Assembly: GCA_035719045.1 (NCBI GenBank)
Contig: DASTGO010000203.1
Coordinates: 1-19,989 of the forward strand
Direction of reading: 5' to 3'
DNA: 19,989 bases
Source: DASTGO01 sp035719045
GTDB taxonomy: Bacteria; Actinomycetota; Actinomycetes; Actinomycetales; Kineosporiaceae
In this document: piece by piece, positions 13,778-19,989 of the stretch
Layout: each line of letters opens with the position of its first letter
Position numbering within the stretch: position 1 is the first letter of the stretch
Made by a program: the position numbers and the translations under genes
The notes under the pieces: model-generated
Seen by the model: the letters and a program-made list of their open reading frames with translations, nothing else
The model's database searches: none
What the model was told of the DNA's origin: nothing

Positions 13778-14128
13778 TGCCACTCCCACCCTTCACGCCT
13801 GGCGGCGGCCCCGAGCGCCGGGGACGCGCTCGGCGAACGCCTGCCCGAGGCTATCTTCACCCTCGGCACACGTGCGGGGAGTGTTGAACCTGCCCGCCGG
13901 CCCGGTCCGCCAGCCGCTCCCGTCCGCCCGGCCCGCCGTCTCGCTGTCCACCCCGTTCAGGCCCGTGACCGGCCCGGCACCGGGGTCCGGGCGATCCGCG
14001 AGGCATCTGCTGTCTGTGACCAATGTCCTAGCGGAATGCCCTACCGTGCGGCGCCCCGGGACGGCCTCTGGGCGCGGTCGGGGAGGTTGCGGGGGTCAGG
14101 ACGGGTGTCGGCTGGGTACCGTGGGCCG
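13778..14128. other. Divergent intergenic region, trkA-like / acuC-like
   Basis: About 350 bp without a convincing gene. On the minus strand a TAGCCT box at 13848-13853 could be the -10 for the potassium uptake pair, leaving a leader of about 64 bases. On the plus strand TACCGT occurs twice, at 14042-14047 and again at 14117-14122; the second is ideally placed for the acuC-like ATG. No hairpin with a T-run or riboswitch-like structure was recognised. Open frames across it have Pro/Arg-rich shadow composition. Confidence 0.5.
14117..14122 (+). promoter_or_regulatory. -10 box of leaderless promoter, acuC-like gene
   Basis: TACCGT, six bases (GGGCCG), then the ATG at 14129. It is the same hexamer and spacing as in front of ppx. 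There is no Shine-Dalgarno before this ATG. Confidence 0.5.
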
Positions 14129-15310
14129 ATGGAGGCAGTGAGGGTGCTGTGGGACGAGTCCTTCCTGGACTACGACTTCGGCCCCGGACACCCGATGTCC
14201 CCGATCCGGCTGGAACTGACCGCACGGCTGGCCCGTGACCTCGGCATCTTCCACCATGCCGGAGTGGTGTTGGCCGGCGCCGACCCCGCACCGGACGACC
14301 TGCTCACCACCGTGCACACGCCGGACTATGTGGCCGCCGTCCGGGCCGCCTCGGTCGACCTCGGCTACCTCGACGAGGACCTGGGCCTGGGAACCGACGA
14401 CGTCCCGGTCTTCCCGGACATGCACGAGGCCAGCGCCCGTACCGTCGGCGCCACCGTGAGTGCCGCACTGGCGGTCTGGAACGGGGAGGCCGCCCACGCG
14501 GTGAACATCGGCGGTGGCCTGCACCACGCCATGCCGGAGAAGGCCAGCGGATTCTGCGTGTACAACGACGCCGCCGTCGCCATCCGGGCGCTGCTGGCGG
14601 CAGGGGCCGAGCGGGTGGCCTACGTCGACGTGGACGTGCACCACGGCGACGGCGTGGAGCGGATCTTCTGGGATGAGCCGCGGGTCATGACGATCTCGCT
14701 GCACGAGACCGGCCGGGTGCTCTTCCCCGGGACCGGATACCCCCACGACATCGGCGGATCGGGGGCCCAGGGGCAGGCGGTCAACGTGGCGTTCCCGCCC
14801 GGGACCGCGGACGGTCCGTGGCTGCGGGCCTTCCATGCCGTGGTGCCGCCGCTGCTACGCACCTTCCAGCCGCAGGTCCTCATCACCCAGCACGGCTGCG
14901 ACTCCCACGTGCTCGACCCACTGGCGCATATGGCGCTGTCCCTGGACTGCCAGCGGGAGTCGTACCTCGCCCTGCACGATCTCGCCCATGAGACGGCCGG
15001 GGGCAGGTGGGTGGCGCTCGGCGGGGGCGGCTACGAGATCGTCGACGTGGTCCCGCGGGCGTGGTCGCATCTGCTGGCCATCGCCGCCCACCATCCGCTC
15101 CCTCCGGAGACCGAGGTACCGGACACCTGGCGGGCCTACGTGGAGGAGCGCTACGGCCGGCAGGCCCCTGCCCGGATGACCGACGGCCGGGAGCTGTGGT
15201 GGCGGTCCTGGGCCACCGGTCACGACCCGGAGGACCCGGTCGACCGTGCCGTGATGTCCACCCGCAAGGCGGTCTTCCCCCTGCACGGCCTCAACGCCTG
15301 GTTCGACTGA
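14129..15310 (+). CDS. AcuC-type histone deacetylase-family amidohydrolase
   Basis: A 393-residue zinc hydrolase of the arginase/deacetylase fold, which removes acetyl groups from lysines; in Bacillus, AcuC deacetylates acetyl-CoA synthetase. Catalytic residues are present: the His pair H132/H133 (GGGLHHAM), zinc ligands D169 and H171 (VDVDVHHGDGVE) and D258 (QHGCDSH), and the transition-state Tyr Y302 (GGGGYEI). DYDFGPGHPMSP near the N-terminus and FPGTGYPHDIG are also family blocks. The ATG at 14129 follows a -10 box by six bases. A GTG at 14144 with GGAGG eight bases upstream is an alternative start that would shorten the protein by five residues. No acuA or acs gene is in the window. Confidence 0.92.
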   Translation: MEAVRVLWDESFLDYDFGPGHPMSPIRLELTARLARDLGIFHHAGVVLAGADPAPDDLLTTVHTPDYVAAVRAASVDLGYLDEDLGLGTDDVPVFPDMHEASARTVGATVSAALAVWNGEAAHAVNIGGGLHHAMPEKASGFCVYNDAAVAIRALLAAGAERVAYVDVDVHHGDGVERIFWDEPRVMTISLHETGRVLFPGTGYPHDIGGSGAQGQAVNVAFPPGTADGPWLRAFHAVVPPLLRTFQPQVLITQHGCDSHVLDPLAHMALSLDCQRESYLALHDLAHETAGGRWVALGGGGYEIVDVVPRAWSHLLAIAAHHPLPPETEVPDTWRAYVEERYGRQAPARMTDGRELWWRSWATGHDPEDPVDRAVMSTRKAVFPLHGLNAWFD

Positions 15311-15392
15311 CCCGATGGTGGCTCTGACCCGATGGTGGCTCTGACGCGATGGTGGCTCTGACGCGATGGTGGCTCTGACGCGATGGTGGCTC
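15308..15392. repeat. Five 17-bp tandem repeats downstream of acuC-like gene
   Basis: The unit TGACGCGATGGTGGCTC is repeated five times without gaps, at 15308, 15325, 15342, 15359 and 15376. The first two copies have CCC in place of CGC at the variable position. The first unit starts exactly at the acuC-like TGA stop. The array ends 124 bp before the HTH gene. The unit is not a palindrome, and there are no unique spacers, so it is not a CRISPR array. Confidence 0.95.
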
Positions 15393-15516
15393 TGCGTGAA
15401 TCTTCGGACACGCCCGGCCTTCCCCATCCGTCACATCTGCCCCTAAGGTGACGACTGCGGGGTTGACCTCCCCGCCGGGGCCGGCCAGGCGCCGCGGTGG
15501 TCGAGGGAAGTGCGCC

Positions 15517-15711
15517 ATGCCGAGTGGGTTCGCCGACGTGCGGTTCCTGATGGTGGCCGAGGTGGCCACCATCATGCGGGTCTCGAAGATGACCGTGTAC
15601 CGCCTCGTCCATGCCGGCGATCTCCCCGCGGTCCGGGTCGGGCGCTCCTTCCGGGTTCCGGAGGAGGCCGTCCACGACTACCTGCGGCAGTCTTACGTCG
15701 ACACCGCCTGA
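15517..15711 (+). CDS. Excisionase-like HTH DNA-binding protein (Rv0500A-like)
   Basis: A 64-residue single-domain protein of the MerR/excisionase superfamily. RFLMVAEVATIMRVSKMTVYRLVHAGDLPAVRVGRSFRVPEEAVHDYL is a complete HTH_17 domain, with the wing in VGRSFRVPE. From memory, the same gene precedes bS22 in mycobacteria (Rv0500A), and the Streptomyces counterpart is probably the BldD target BdtA (SCO3328), a tentative link. The ATG at 15517 has GAGGG nine bases upstream. An in-frame start at 15448 would add a Pro/Arg-rich leader and is rejected. A TAAGGT box at 15444-15449 may be its -10. The regulatory target is unknown; the 17-bp repeat array upstream is a possible binding region (speculation). 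Confidence 0.85.
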   Translation: MPSGFADVRFLMVAEVATIMRVSKMTVYRLVHAGDLPAVRVGRSFRVPEEAVHDYLRQSYVDTA

Positions 15712-15819
15712 CGACTGCCGGACCACCTCGCCCCGGGTCCGGGTCCCGACCGTCCCCCACCGGCGTTCCCGGGTTCGGGGCGCGGGCCCTGGCGGAACGG
15801 CTTCCGAGCCGGGCGCGGG

Positions 15820-15825
15820 TAGGCT
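15820..15825 (+). promoter_or_regulatory. Candidate -10 box, bS22 gene
   Basis: TAGGCT lies 72 bases before the GTG of the bS22 gene. It fits actinobacterial TANNNT boxes, but the -35 is unclear (GGAACG 19 bases upstream is one possibility). Confidence 0.3.
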
Positions 15826-15897
15826 TGCCCCCAGACGCGGCGGCTGGTGCCGTGGCGGCCAGGCACGAACGTGCATTCGAGAAACGTGTGAGGACTC

Positions 15898-15996
15898 GTG
15901 GGCTCTGTCATCAAGAAGCGCCGCAAGCGGATGGCGAAGAAGAAGCACCGCAAGCTGCTGCGCAAGACGCGGCACCAGCGTCGCAACAAGAAGTGA
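15898..15996 (+). CDS. 30S ribosomal protein bS22
   Basis: A 32-residue, extremely basic protein: MGSVIKKRRKRMAKKK, then HRKLLRKTRHQRRNKK. This is the AURKAIP1/COX24 domain protein known in mycobacterial ribosomes as bS22 (Rv0500B position in M. tuberculosis), where it sits near the decoding centre of the small subunit. The start is GTG with GAGG four bases upstream. The gene is below usual length cut-offs and easily missed. It lies between the HTH gene and the SDR gene, as in mycobacteria, and is followed six bases later by a strong hairpin. Confidence 0.93.
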   Translation: MGSVIKKRRKRMAKKKHRKLLRKTRHQRRNKK

Positions 15997-16001
15997 CCCG
16001 A

Positions 16002-16032
16002 CGGCCGCGCCGCACCTGAGGCGGCGCGGCCG
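16002..16032 (+). terminator. Strong GC hairpin after bS22
   Basis: A perfect 12-bp stem (arms 16002-16013 and 16021-16032) around a 7-base loop, ACCTGAG. It starts six bases after the bS22 stop. There is no T-run, as is common for actinobacterial terminators. It could end most bS22 transcripts and leave reduced read-through into the SDR gene 40 bases on. Confidence 0.75.
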
Positions 16033-16071
16033 CCTGCGGTTTCGGTCGACCCGGGACGGTGAGGGGGAGCG

Positions 16072-17112
16072 ATGGGTCGAGTGATCCTCGTGGCGGGGGT
16101 GTCCCGATATCTCGGGGGGCGTTTCGCGCGTATCCTCACCGCGGACCCCGCGGTCGGCCGGGTGATCGGTGTGGACGTCGTCCCGCCTCCGCACGACATC
16201 GGCAACGCCGACTTCGTGCGCGCGGACATCCGCAATCCGGTGATCGCCAAGGTGATCAGCCGGGCCAACGTCGACACCGTCGTGCACATGAACGTCATCG
16301 CGACGCCGACCTCCGCCGGTGGCCGGGTCTCCATGAAGGAGATCAACGTCATCGGGACGATGCAGCTGCTGGCCGCCTGCCAGAAGGCTCCCTCGGTGCG
16401 GCGGCTGGTGGTCAAGTCCACGGCCGGGGTATACGGGTCGAGTGCCCGCGACCCTGCGATGTTCACCGAGGACACCGGCGCCAAACTCCTGCCGCGCTCG
16501 GGATGGGGCAAGGACTCCGTCGAGGTCGAGGGTTACGTGCGGGGGTTCTCCCGGCGCCGTCCCGACGTCGACGTGATCACCCTGCGTCTGGCCAACTTCA
16601 TCGGCCCCGAGGTCCGCACCGCGCTGACCGACTACTTCAGCCTGCCCGTGCTGCCGACCGTGATGGGCTACGACGCCCGGCTGCAGTTCGTCCACGAGGA
16701 CGACGGGCTGGAGGCGTTGCGCCTGGCTGCGGTCGGTTCCGCGACCGGCACGATCAACGTCGCCGGTGACGGGCTGATCATGTTGAGCCAGGCCGCCCGG
16801 CTCGCCGGACGCCCGACCGTGGGGATCCCCCCGGCACTGACCGGGATGGCGGGACAGCTGCTCAGCCGTTCCGGGCTGATCGACTTCACCCCCGAGCAGA
16901 TGAGCTTCCTGTCCTTCGGCCGCGGCATCGACACCAGCCGGATGCGCCGGGTGCTCGGATTTACCCCCCGTTTCACCACCCGGGAGGCGTTCGAGGACTT
17001 CGTGCGCGGTCGCGGGTTGCGCGGTCCGCTGTCCACCGGAATCGTCGAGCAGGTCGAGTCCGGGCTGCTCGGAGTGCTGCGCCGGCTCGAACCTGTGGGG
17101 AGGTCGAGCTGA
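16072..17112 (+). CDS. Atypical extended SDR, NAD-dependent epimerase-like (Rv0501/GalE2-like)
   Basis: A 346-residue Rossmann protein of the NAD-dependent epimerase/dehydratase type. The nucleotide loop is GVSRYLG rather than GxxGxxG: the middle Gly is Arg. After strand 5 (RRLVVKSTAGVYG) no YxxxK catalytic pair is present; the corresponding segment reads SGWGKDSVEVEGYVR, with the Lys but Trp/Gly in place of Tyr. It may bind NAD without classical epimerase activity, or act as a scaffold; calling it galE would be unsafe. From memory it corresponds to Rv0501. The ATG has GAGGGGGAG upstream. The stop overlaps the acyltransferase start (TGATG), indicating coupled expression. Confidence 0.88.
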   Translation: MGRVILVAGVSRYLGGRFARILTADPAVGRVIGVDVVPPPHDIGNADFVRADIRNPVIAKVISRANVDTVVHMNVIATPTSAGGRVSMKEINVIGTMQLLAACQKAPSVRRLVVKSTAGVYGSSARDPAMFTEDTGAKLLPRSGWGKDSVEVEGYVRGFSRRRPDVDVITLRLANFIGPEVRTALTDYFSLPVLPTVMGYDARLQFVHEDDGLEALRLAAVGSATGTINVAGDGLIMLSQAARLAGRPTVGIPPALTGMAGQLLSRSGLIDFTPEQMSFLSFGRGIDTSRMRRVLGFTPRFTTREAFEDFVRGRGLRGPLSTGIVEQVESGLLGVLRRLEPVGRSS

Positions 17113-18965
17113 TGGCTCAGGGACAGTCCCGTCGCCGGACGGCATCCACCGAACCGGACTCAGCGGTCCCCGCCTCGGCCGTCGCCGCGGTCGCGGCCGG
17201 TGCACGGCGTGCCTCCGGCGAGCGTGCGGTCCGGCAGCGGCGGACCACCCCGCTGCTCGCCGACCGCCCCGCCGTGCAGCCGCCGGCCGAGGCGCCCGCG
17301 GCCCAGGACACGAACACCAGCACGGCCCGCGGCGGGACAACTCGCCACGGCAACACGCGAAACGGCACGGCCGGGAACGGCAACACGCGAAACGGCACGG
17401 CAGGGAACGGCAACACGCGAAACGGCGCGACCGGGAACGGCAACACGCGAAACGGCGCCGCCCGCACCGGCGCGGCTCGCTCCGGCACTGCCGGGAACGG
17501 CACCGCCCGGAACGACACCACGCGAAACGGCGCCGCCCGAAACGGCACCGCCCGCACCGGCACGGCCGGGAACGACACCGCAGGGAACGCCGCTGCCAAG
17601 GGCACGGCTCGCACGGGCACCGCCGCGGATGCGAGCGGTACCCGGGCCGGCGGCCGGCGGACCTCCGCGAAGAACGGGGCCGCGCGCGACGCCGCCGAGG
17701 CCGCGACCGCCTGCCGGGACCTGCCGGGCGGCGAGACCGGGGCCACCGAGGTGGTGGCGCTCGGTGTGGTTCCGGACGAGCTCGGTGCTGTTCCGGACGA
17801 GCTCGGTGCTGTTCCGGACGAGACCTCGGGCATCGACCTCCCCCGTGCGGAGGTCCCGGCCGGCGAGGTTCCGGACGCGGGCGTTCTGGCCGCCGCCGCC
17901 GGTTCCCCGGAGGTTGCGGTCACCCGCTCCGTGCCGGTCAGGGCCGTGCGTCCCGGTGCCTCCGGTAACCCCCGGCCCCGGGTCCGGGTACGGTCGGCCT
18001 CCTCCACCCGGTCGGCGCAGCCCAGCACGGTCGGTTCGCGGCGGGAACGGCTGGTCGCCGTCGCCTCGATCGCCGAGGAGGCCGGGGAAGAGCTGGCCGA
18101 GGTGCTGCGGCGCGGCACCAGCCCGTCGGTGCTGGAGGAGCGGATCAGTGCCCTCCTGCGGTTGCTGCGCCGCCGGCTGACCGGGGACTACCAGGTCGAC
18201 GAGTTCGGCTTCGACCCCGAGCTGACCGACAAGGTGTTGTTCGCGCTGCTGCGCCCGATCTACCGGCGGTGGTTCCGGGTCGAGGTGTCAGGGATCGAGA
18301 ACGTCCCGGCCGAGGGCGGGGCACTGGTGGTGGCCAACCACTCCGGGGCGATCGCGCTCGACGCGCTGATCACTGCCCTGGCCGTGCACGACGAGCACCC
18401 CTCGCACCGGTTCCTGCGGGCGCTCGGGGCGGACCTGGTGTTCTCCACGCCGTTCCTCGGTGAACTCGCCCGCAAGGGCGGGGCCACTCTGGCCGCCAAC
18501 GCCGACGCCGAACGGCTGCTGAGCTCCGGTGAGCTGGTCGGGGTCTGGCCGGAAGGGTTCAAGGGGATCGGAAAGCCGTTCAGCGAGCGGTACAAGCTGC
18601 AGCGGTTCGGCCGGGGCGGCTTCGTCTCCGCGGCGCTGCGGACCCGGACCCCGATCGTCCCGTGCTCGATCGTCGGCGCCGAGGAGACCTACCCGATCAT
18701 CGGGAATCTGCCGACACTGGCCCGGCTGCTCGGACTGCCGTACGTCCCGGTGACACCGACCTGGCCGCTGCTGGGCCCGCTCGGGATGATCCCGCTGCCG
18801 AGCAAGTGGCTCATCGAGTTCGGCCCGCCGGTCCCCACCGACGAGCTCGGACTGGGTGCTGCTGACGACCCGATGCTGGTCTTCGACCTGACCGACCAGG
18901 TCCGGCAGACCATCCAGCAGACCCTGTACGCCCTGCTCATCCAGCGCCGCTCGGTGTTCTTCTAG
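17112..18965 (+). CDS. Lysophospholipid acyltransferase-family protein with long repetitive N-terminus
   Basis: A 617-residue protein. Residues 385-600 form a PlsC-like acyltransferase domain: VVANHSGAIALD with H410 and D417 (HX6D, as in the Rv0502 group rather than HX4D), GVWPEGFKGIGKPFSERYKL with the EGxxKG-type substrate motif, and IVPCSIVGAEETYPI. It likely transfers acyl groups to a glycerolipid at the membrane. Residues 1-320 are unlike any enzyme: Ala/Arg-rich, then NTRNGTAGNG repeats (about 75-160), then three LGAVPDE-type repeats (about 217-237). Residues 315-350 are helical (AEEAGEELAEVLRRG). Rv0502 is far shorter, so about 260 residues are an extension. It starts at the ATG overlapping the SDR stop. 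Confidence 0.87.
   Translation: MAQGQSRRRTASTEPDSAVPASAVAAVAAGARRASGERAVRQRRTTPLLADRPAVQPPAEAPAAQDTNTSTARGGTTRHGNTRNGTAGNGNTRNGTAGNGNTRNGATGNGNTRNGAARTGAARSGTAGNGTARNDTTRNGAARNGTARTGTAGNDTAGNAAAKGTARTGTAADASGTRAGGRRTSAKNGAARDAAEAATACRDLPGGETGATEVVALGVVPDELGAVPDELGAVPDETSGIDLPRAEVPAGEVPDAGVLAAAAGSPEVAVTRSVPVRAVRPGASGNPRPRVRVRSASSTRSAQPSTVGSRRERLVAVASIAEEAGEELAEVLRRGTSPSVLEERISALLRLLRRRLTGDYQVDEFGFDPELTDKVLFALLRPIYRRWFRVEVSGIENVPAEGGALVVANHSGAIALDALITALAVHDEHPSHRFLRALGADLVFSTPFLGELARKGGATLAANADAERLLSSGELVGVWPEGFKGIGKPFSERYKLQRFGRGGFVSAALRTRTPIVPCSIVGAEETYPIIGNLPTLARLLGLPYVPVTPTWPLLGPLGMIPLPSKWLIEFGPPVPTDELGLGAADDPMLVFDLTDQVRQTIQQTLYALLIQRRSVFF
17347..17466 (+). repeat. Four 30-bp in-frame tandem repeats
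   Basis: A 30-bp unit starting ACGGCAACACGCGAAACGGC recurs at 17347, 17377, 17407 and 17437; the last copy diverges in its second half. Degenerate derivatives continue to about 17600. The 30-bp length keeps the frame, giving ten-residue GNTRNGTAGN-type repeats. Confidence 0.9.
17760..17822 (+). repeat. Three 21-bp in-frame tandem repeats
   Basis: CTCGGTGCTGTTCCGGACGAG units at 17760 (two mismatches), 17781 and 17802 encode LGVVPDE, LGAVPDE and LGAVPDE. This is a second, independent repeat expansion in the same disordered segment. Confidence 0.9.
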
Positions 18966-18980
18966 GAGCGACCGGCACTA

Positions 18981-19016
18981 GGGCAGTCCTGCTCGCGAGG
19001 GCAGTCCGGCTCGCGA
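18981..19016. repeat. Two 18-bp tandem repeats between convergent genes
   Basis: GGGCAGTCCTGCTCGCGA and GGGCAGTCCGGCTCGCGA lie head to tail and differ at one base. They fill most of the 54-bp gap between the acyltransferase and HAD phosphatase ends. The CTCGCGACG ending resembles the 11-bp repeats at 6945-6999. Confidence 0.85.
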
Positions 19017-19019
19017 CGG

Positions 19020-19937
19020 TCAGGGCCTGCGGCGGCGGTTGACCGCGGTGGCGCCGGCGATCGCACCCGCCACGGCACCGAGCGCCATCGCGGTCGGGAT
19101 ACCGATCCTCGCCGCCTTCCGGCCGGTCCGGTAGTCCCGGATCCGCCAGCCCTCGGCATGTGCCCGGCGACGCAGCCGGGCATCGGGGTTGATCGCGCAG
19201 GGGTGACCGACCAGGGACAGCAGCGGGATGTCGTTGGCGGAGTCGCTGTACGCGGCGCAGCGGGTCAGGTCCAGGCCCTCCAGTTCGGCCAGTGCCCGGA
19301 CCGCCTCCGCCTTCGCAGCTCCGTGCATCGGCTGCCCGACCAGCCGCCCGGTGTACACCCCGTCGACGTGTTCGGCGACCGTGCCGAGCGCCCCGGTCAG
19401 GCCGAGCCGTTCGGCGATCACCTCCGCGACCTCGACGGGGGTCGCCGTCACCAGCCAGACCCGTTGCCCGGCGTCGAGGTGCATCCGGGCCAGGGCATGG
19501 GTGCCGGGCCAGATCTTGTCGGCCATGATCTCGTCGAAGATCTCCTCCCCGACGCTGCGCAGTTCCGCGACGGAGTGACCCGCCACGAAGGACAGCGCCC
19601 GGGCCTGGACCTGTTCGACGTGTTCCAGGTTCTCCCCGACGGCCAGGAACCGGGCCTGCTCCCAGGCGAACCGGCCGATGTCCCGGAGGGTGAAGAACCG
19701 CCGCCGGTACAGCCCCCGGGCCAGGTGGAAGATCGAGGCGCCGCGCATGACCGTGTTGTCCACGTCGAAGAACGCCGCCGCCCCGGTGTCCGCGGGCACC
19801 GCCAGCGCCGCCTCCACCTCAGCGGCGGCCGCGCCGCCGCGCATCCGGTCGTCCACCGGGTGCACCGTCACCCTGGGGTGGACCGGCAGCGGCGGCAGGC
19901 CGTCGGCCACCCCGTCGGGGCCGATCGGCGCGGTCAC
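19020..19937 (-). CDS. HAD-IB family (SerB-like) phosphatase, possibly incomplete at 5' end
   Basis: At least 305 residues. HAD motifs are intact: FFDVDNTVMRG (nucleophile D58, general acid D60), VTATP (motif II), a Lys in the KAEAVR region, and SDSANDIPLL (motif III). The helical cap between residues 68 and 150 is typical of HAD-IB hydrolases. A C-terminal hydrophobic segment (IGIPTAMALGAVAGAIAGATAV) followed by RRRRP suggests a membrane anchor with the catalytic domain in the cytoplasm. Members act on phosphoserine or phospholipid head-group precursors; next to an acyltransferase a lipid phosphate is plausible (inference). From memory it matches Rv0505c (SerB1). The GTG at 19937 is a provisional start: the frame stays open to the window edge and there is no clear Shine-Dalgarno. 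Confidence 0.87.
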   Translation of the reverse strand: MTAPIGPDGVADGLPPLPVHPRVTVHPVDDRMRGGAAAAEVEAALAVPADTGAAAFFDVDNTVMRGASIFHLARGLYRRRFFTLRDIGRFAWEQARFLAVGENLEHVEQVQARALSFVAGHSVAELRSVGEEIFDEIMADKIWPGTHALARMHLDAGQRVWLVTATPVEVAEVIAERLGLTGALGTVAEHVDGVYTGRLVGQPMHGAAKAEAVRALAELEGLDLTRCAAYSDSANDIPLLSLVGHPCAINPDARLRRRAHAEGWRIRDYRTGRKAARIGIPTAMALGAVAGAIAGATAVNRRRRP

Positions 19938-19989
19938 CGGTCCGGCCTGTGCGCCGGGGATCGGGTCGGACAGCGGCAGCCCGGCCGCG

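Noticed and set aside
13790..14128. N-terminal extension of the acuC-like gene reaching back over the trkA-like gene
   Set aside because: The frame is open, but its composition is shadow-like and it would overlap the trkA-like gene. Homologues begin near the chosen ATG.
15308..15392. CRISPR array
   Set aside because: Units are contiguous with no spacers, 17 bp is too short, and there are no cas genes.
15434..15453. GTCAC-N13-GTGAC-like inverted repeat before the HTH gene as a BldD site
   Set aside because: Arms are only five bases and the spacing does not match the BldD consensus as I know it; too weak to list.
16072..17112. Naming the SDR gene galE
   Set aside because: The catalytic Tyr of YxxxK and the middle Gly of the nucleotide loop are missing, so UDP-galactose epimerase activity cannot be supported.
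15220..17340. Open frame of about 700 codons on the minus strand across the 17-bp repeats and SDR gene
   Set aside because: Antisense shadow. The repeats give a patterned peptide at its end, which can mislead, but no gene start signal or domain is present.
1..19989. Prophage, integrative element or defence system
   Set aside because: No integrase, transposase, structural phage gene, restriction enzyme, toxin-antitoxin pair or tRNA attachment site was recognised. The only excisionase-like protein is the conserved chromosomal HTH gene.

Overview
This 20 kb window is very GC-rich chromosomal DNA from an actinobacterium. The codon use, the frequent GTG starts, the GTGA/ATGA overlaps between genes, TANNNT-type -10 boxes and the gene order all fit. 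From memory, the backbone follows the Mycobacterium tuberculosis segment Rv0495c to Rv0505c: Cys-rich hypothetical (-), ppx (+), TIM-barrel isomerase (+), proC (+), small excisionase-like HTH (+), bS22 (+), galE2-like SDR (+), acyltransferase (+) and SerB-like HAD phosphatase (-). The genus cannot be fixed from the sequence; a non-mycobacterial lineage is likely because the segment is interrupted by several extra modules. No prophage, transposase, CRISPR array, tRNA or rRNA was recognised.

Layout. Bases 1-292 hold repeats (a 32-bp inverted repeat pair and 25-bp palindromes). A secreted double-psi-barrel-like protein (293-859, -) follows, then a translationally coupled Cys-rich protein/methyltransferase pair (1017-2572, -). 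It diverges from ppx (2626-3561), a sugar-phosphate-isomerase-like TIM barrel (3631-4536) and an overlapping TetR regulator (4533-5171). A TetR-associated ABC-2 exporter follows (5361-6886). A lone methyltransferase (7032-7877, -) is separated from the exporter by a repeat-rich convergent gap. Proline dehydrogenase (8053-8985) and pyrroline-5-carboxylate reductase (9034-9885) sit side by side. A small heat-shock operon (hsp20, a small unknown gene and a J-domain protein; 9952-11234, -) diverges from an HspR-like MerR regulator (11382-11675). A TrkA/TrkH-type potassium uptake pair (11763-13777, -) diverges from an AcuC-type deacetylase (14129-15310). Then come five 17-bp tandem repeats, the HTH gene, the 32-residue ribosomal protein bS22, an atypical SDR, an acyltransferase with a very long repetitive N-terminus, and the convergent HAD phosphatase at the right edge.

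Functional themes are phosphate/polyphosphate handling, proline/P5C interconversion, heat-shock proteostasis, potassium homeostasis, acetyl-lysine or acetoin metabolism, and envelope lipid synthesis. The best new observations are five gene starts lying exactly six bases after a TANNNT -10 box (predicted leaderless mRNAs), a TetR-type palindrome over the ABC transporter start, a non-canonical inverted repeat between hsp20 and the HspR-like gene, a duplicated HPD segment in the J-protein, and several unexplained intergenic repeat families. I did not find a convincing entirely new multi-gene system; these are candidate regulatory and structural oddities in a mostly conserved region.
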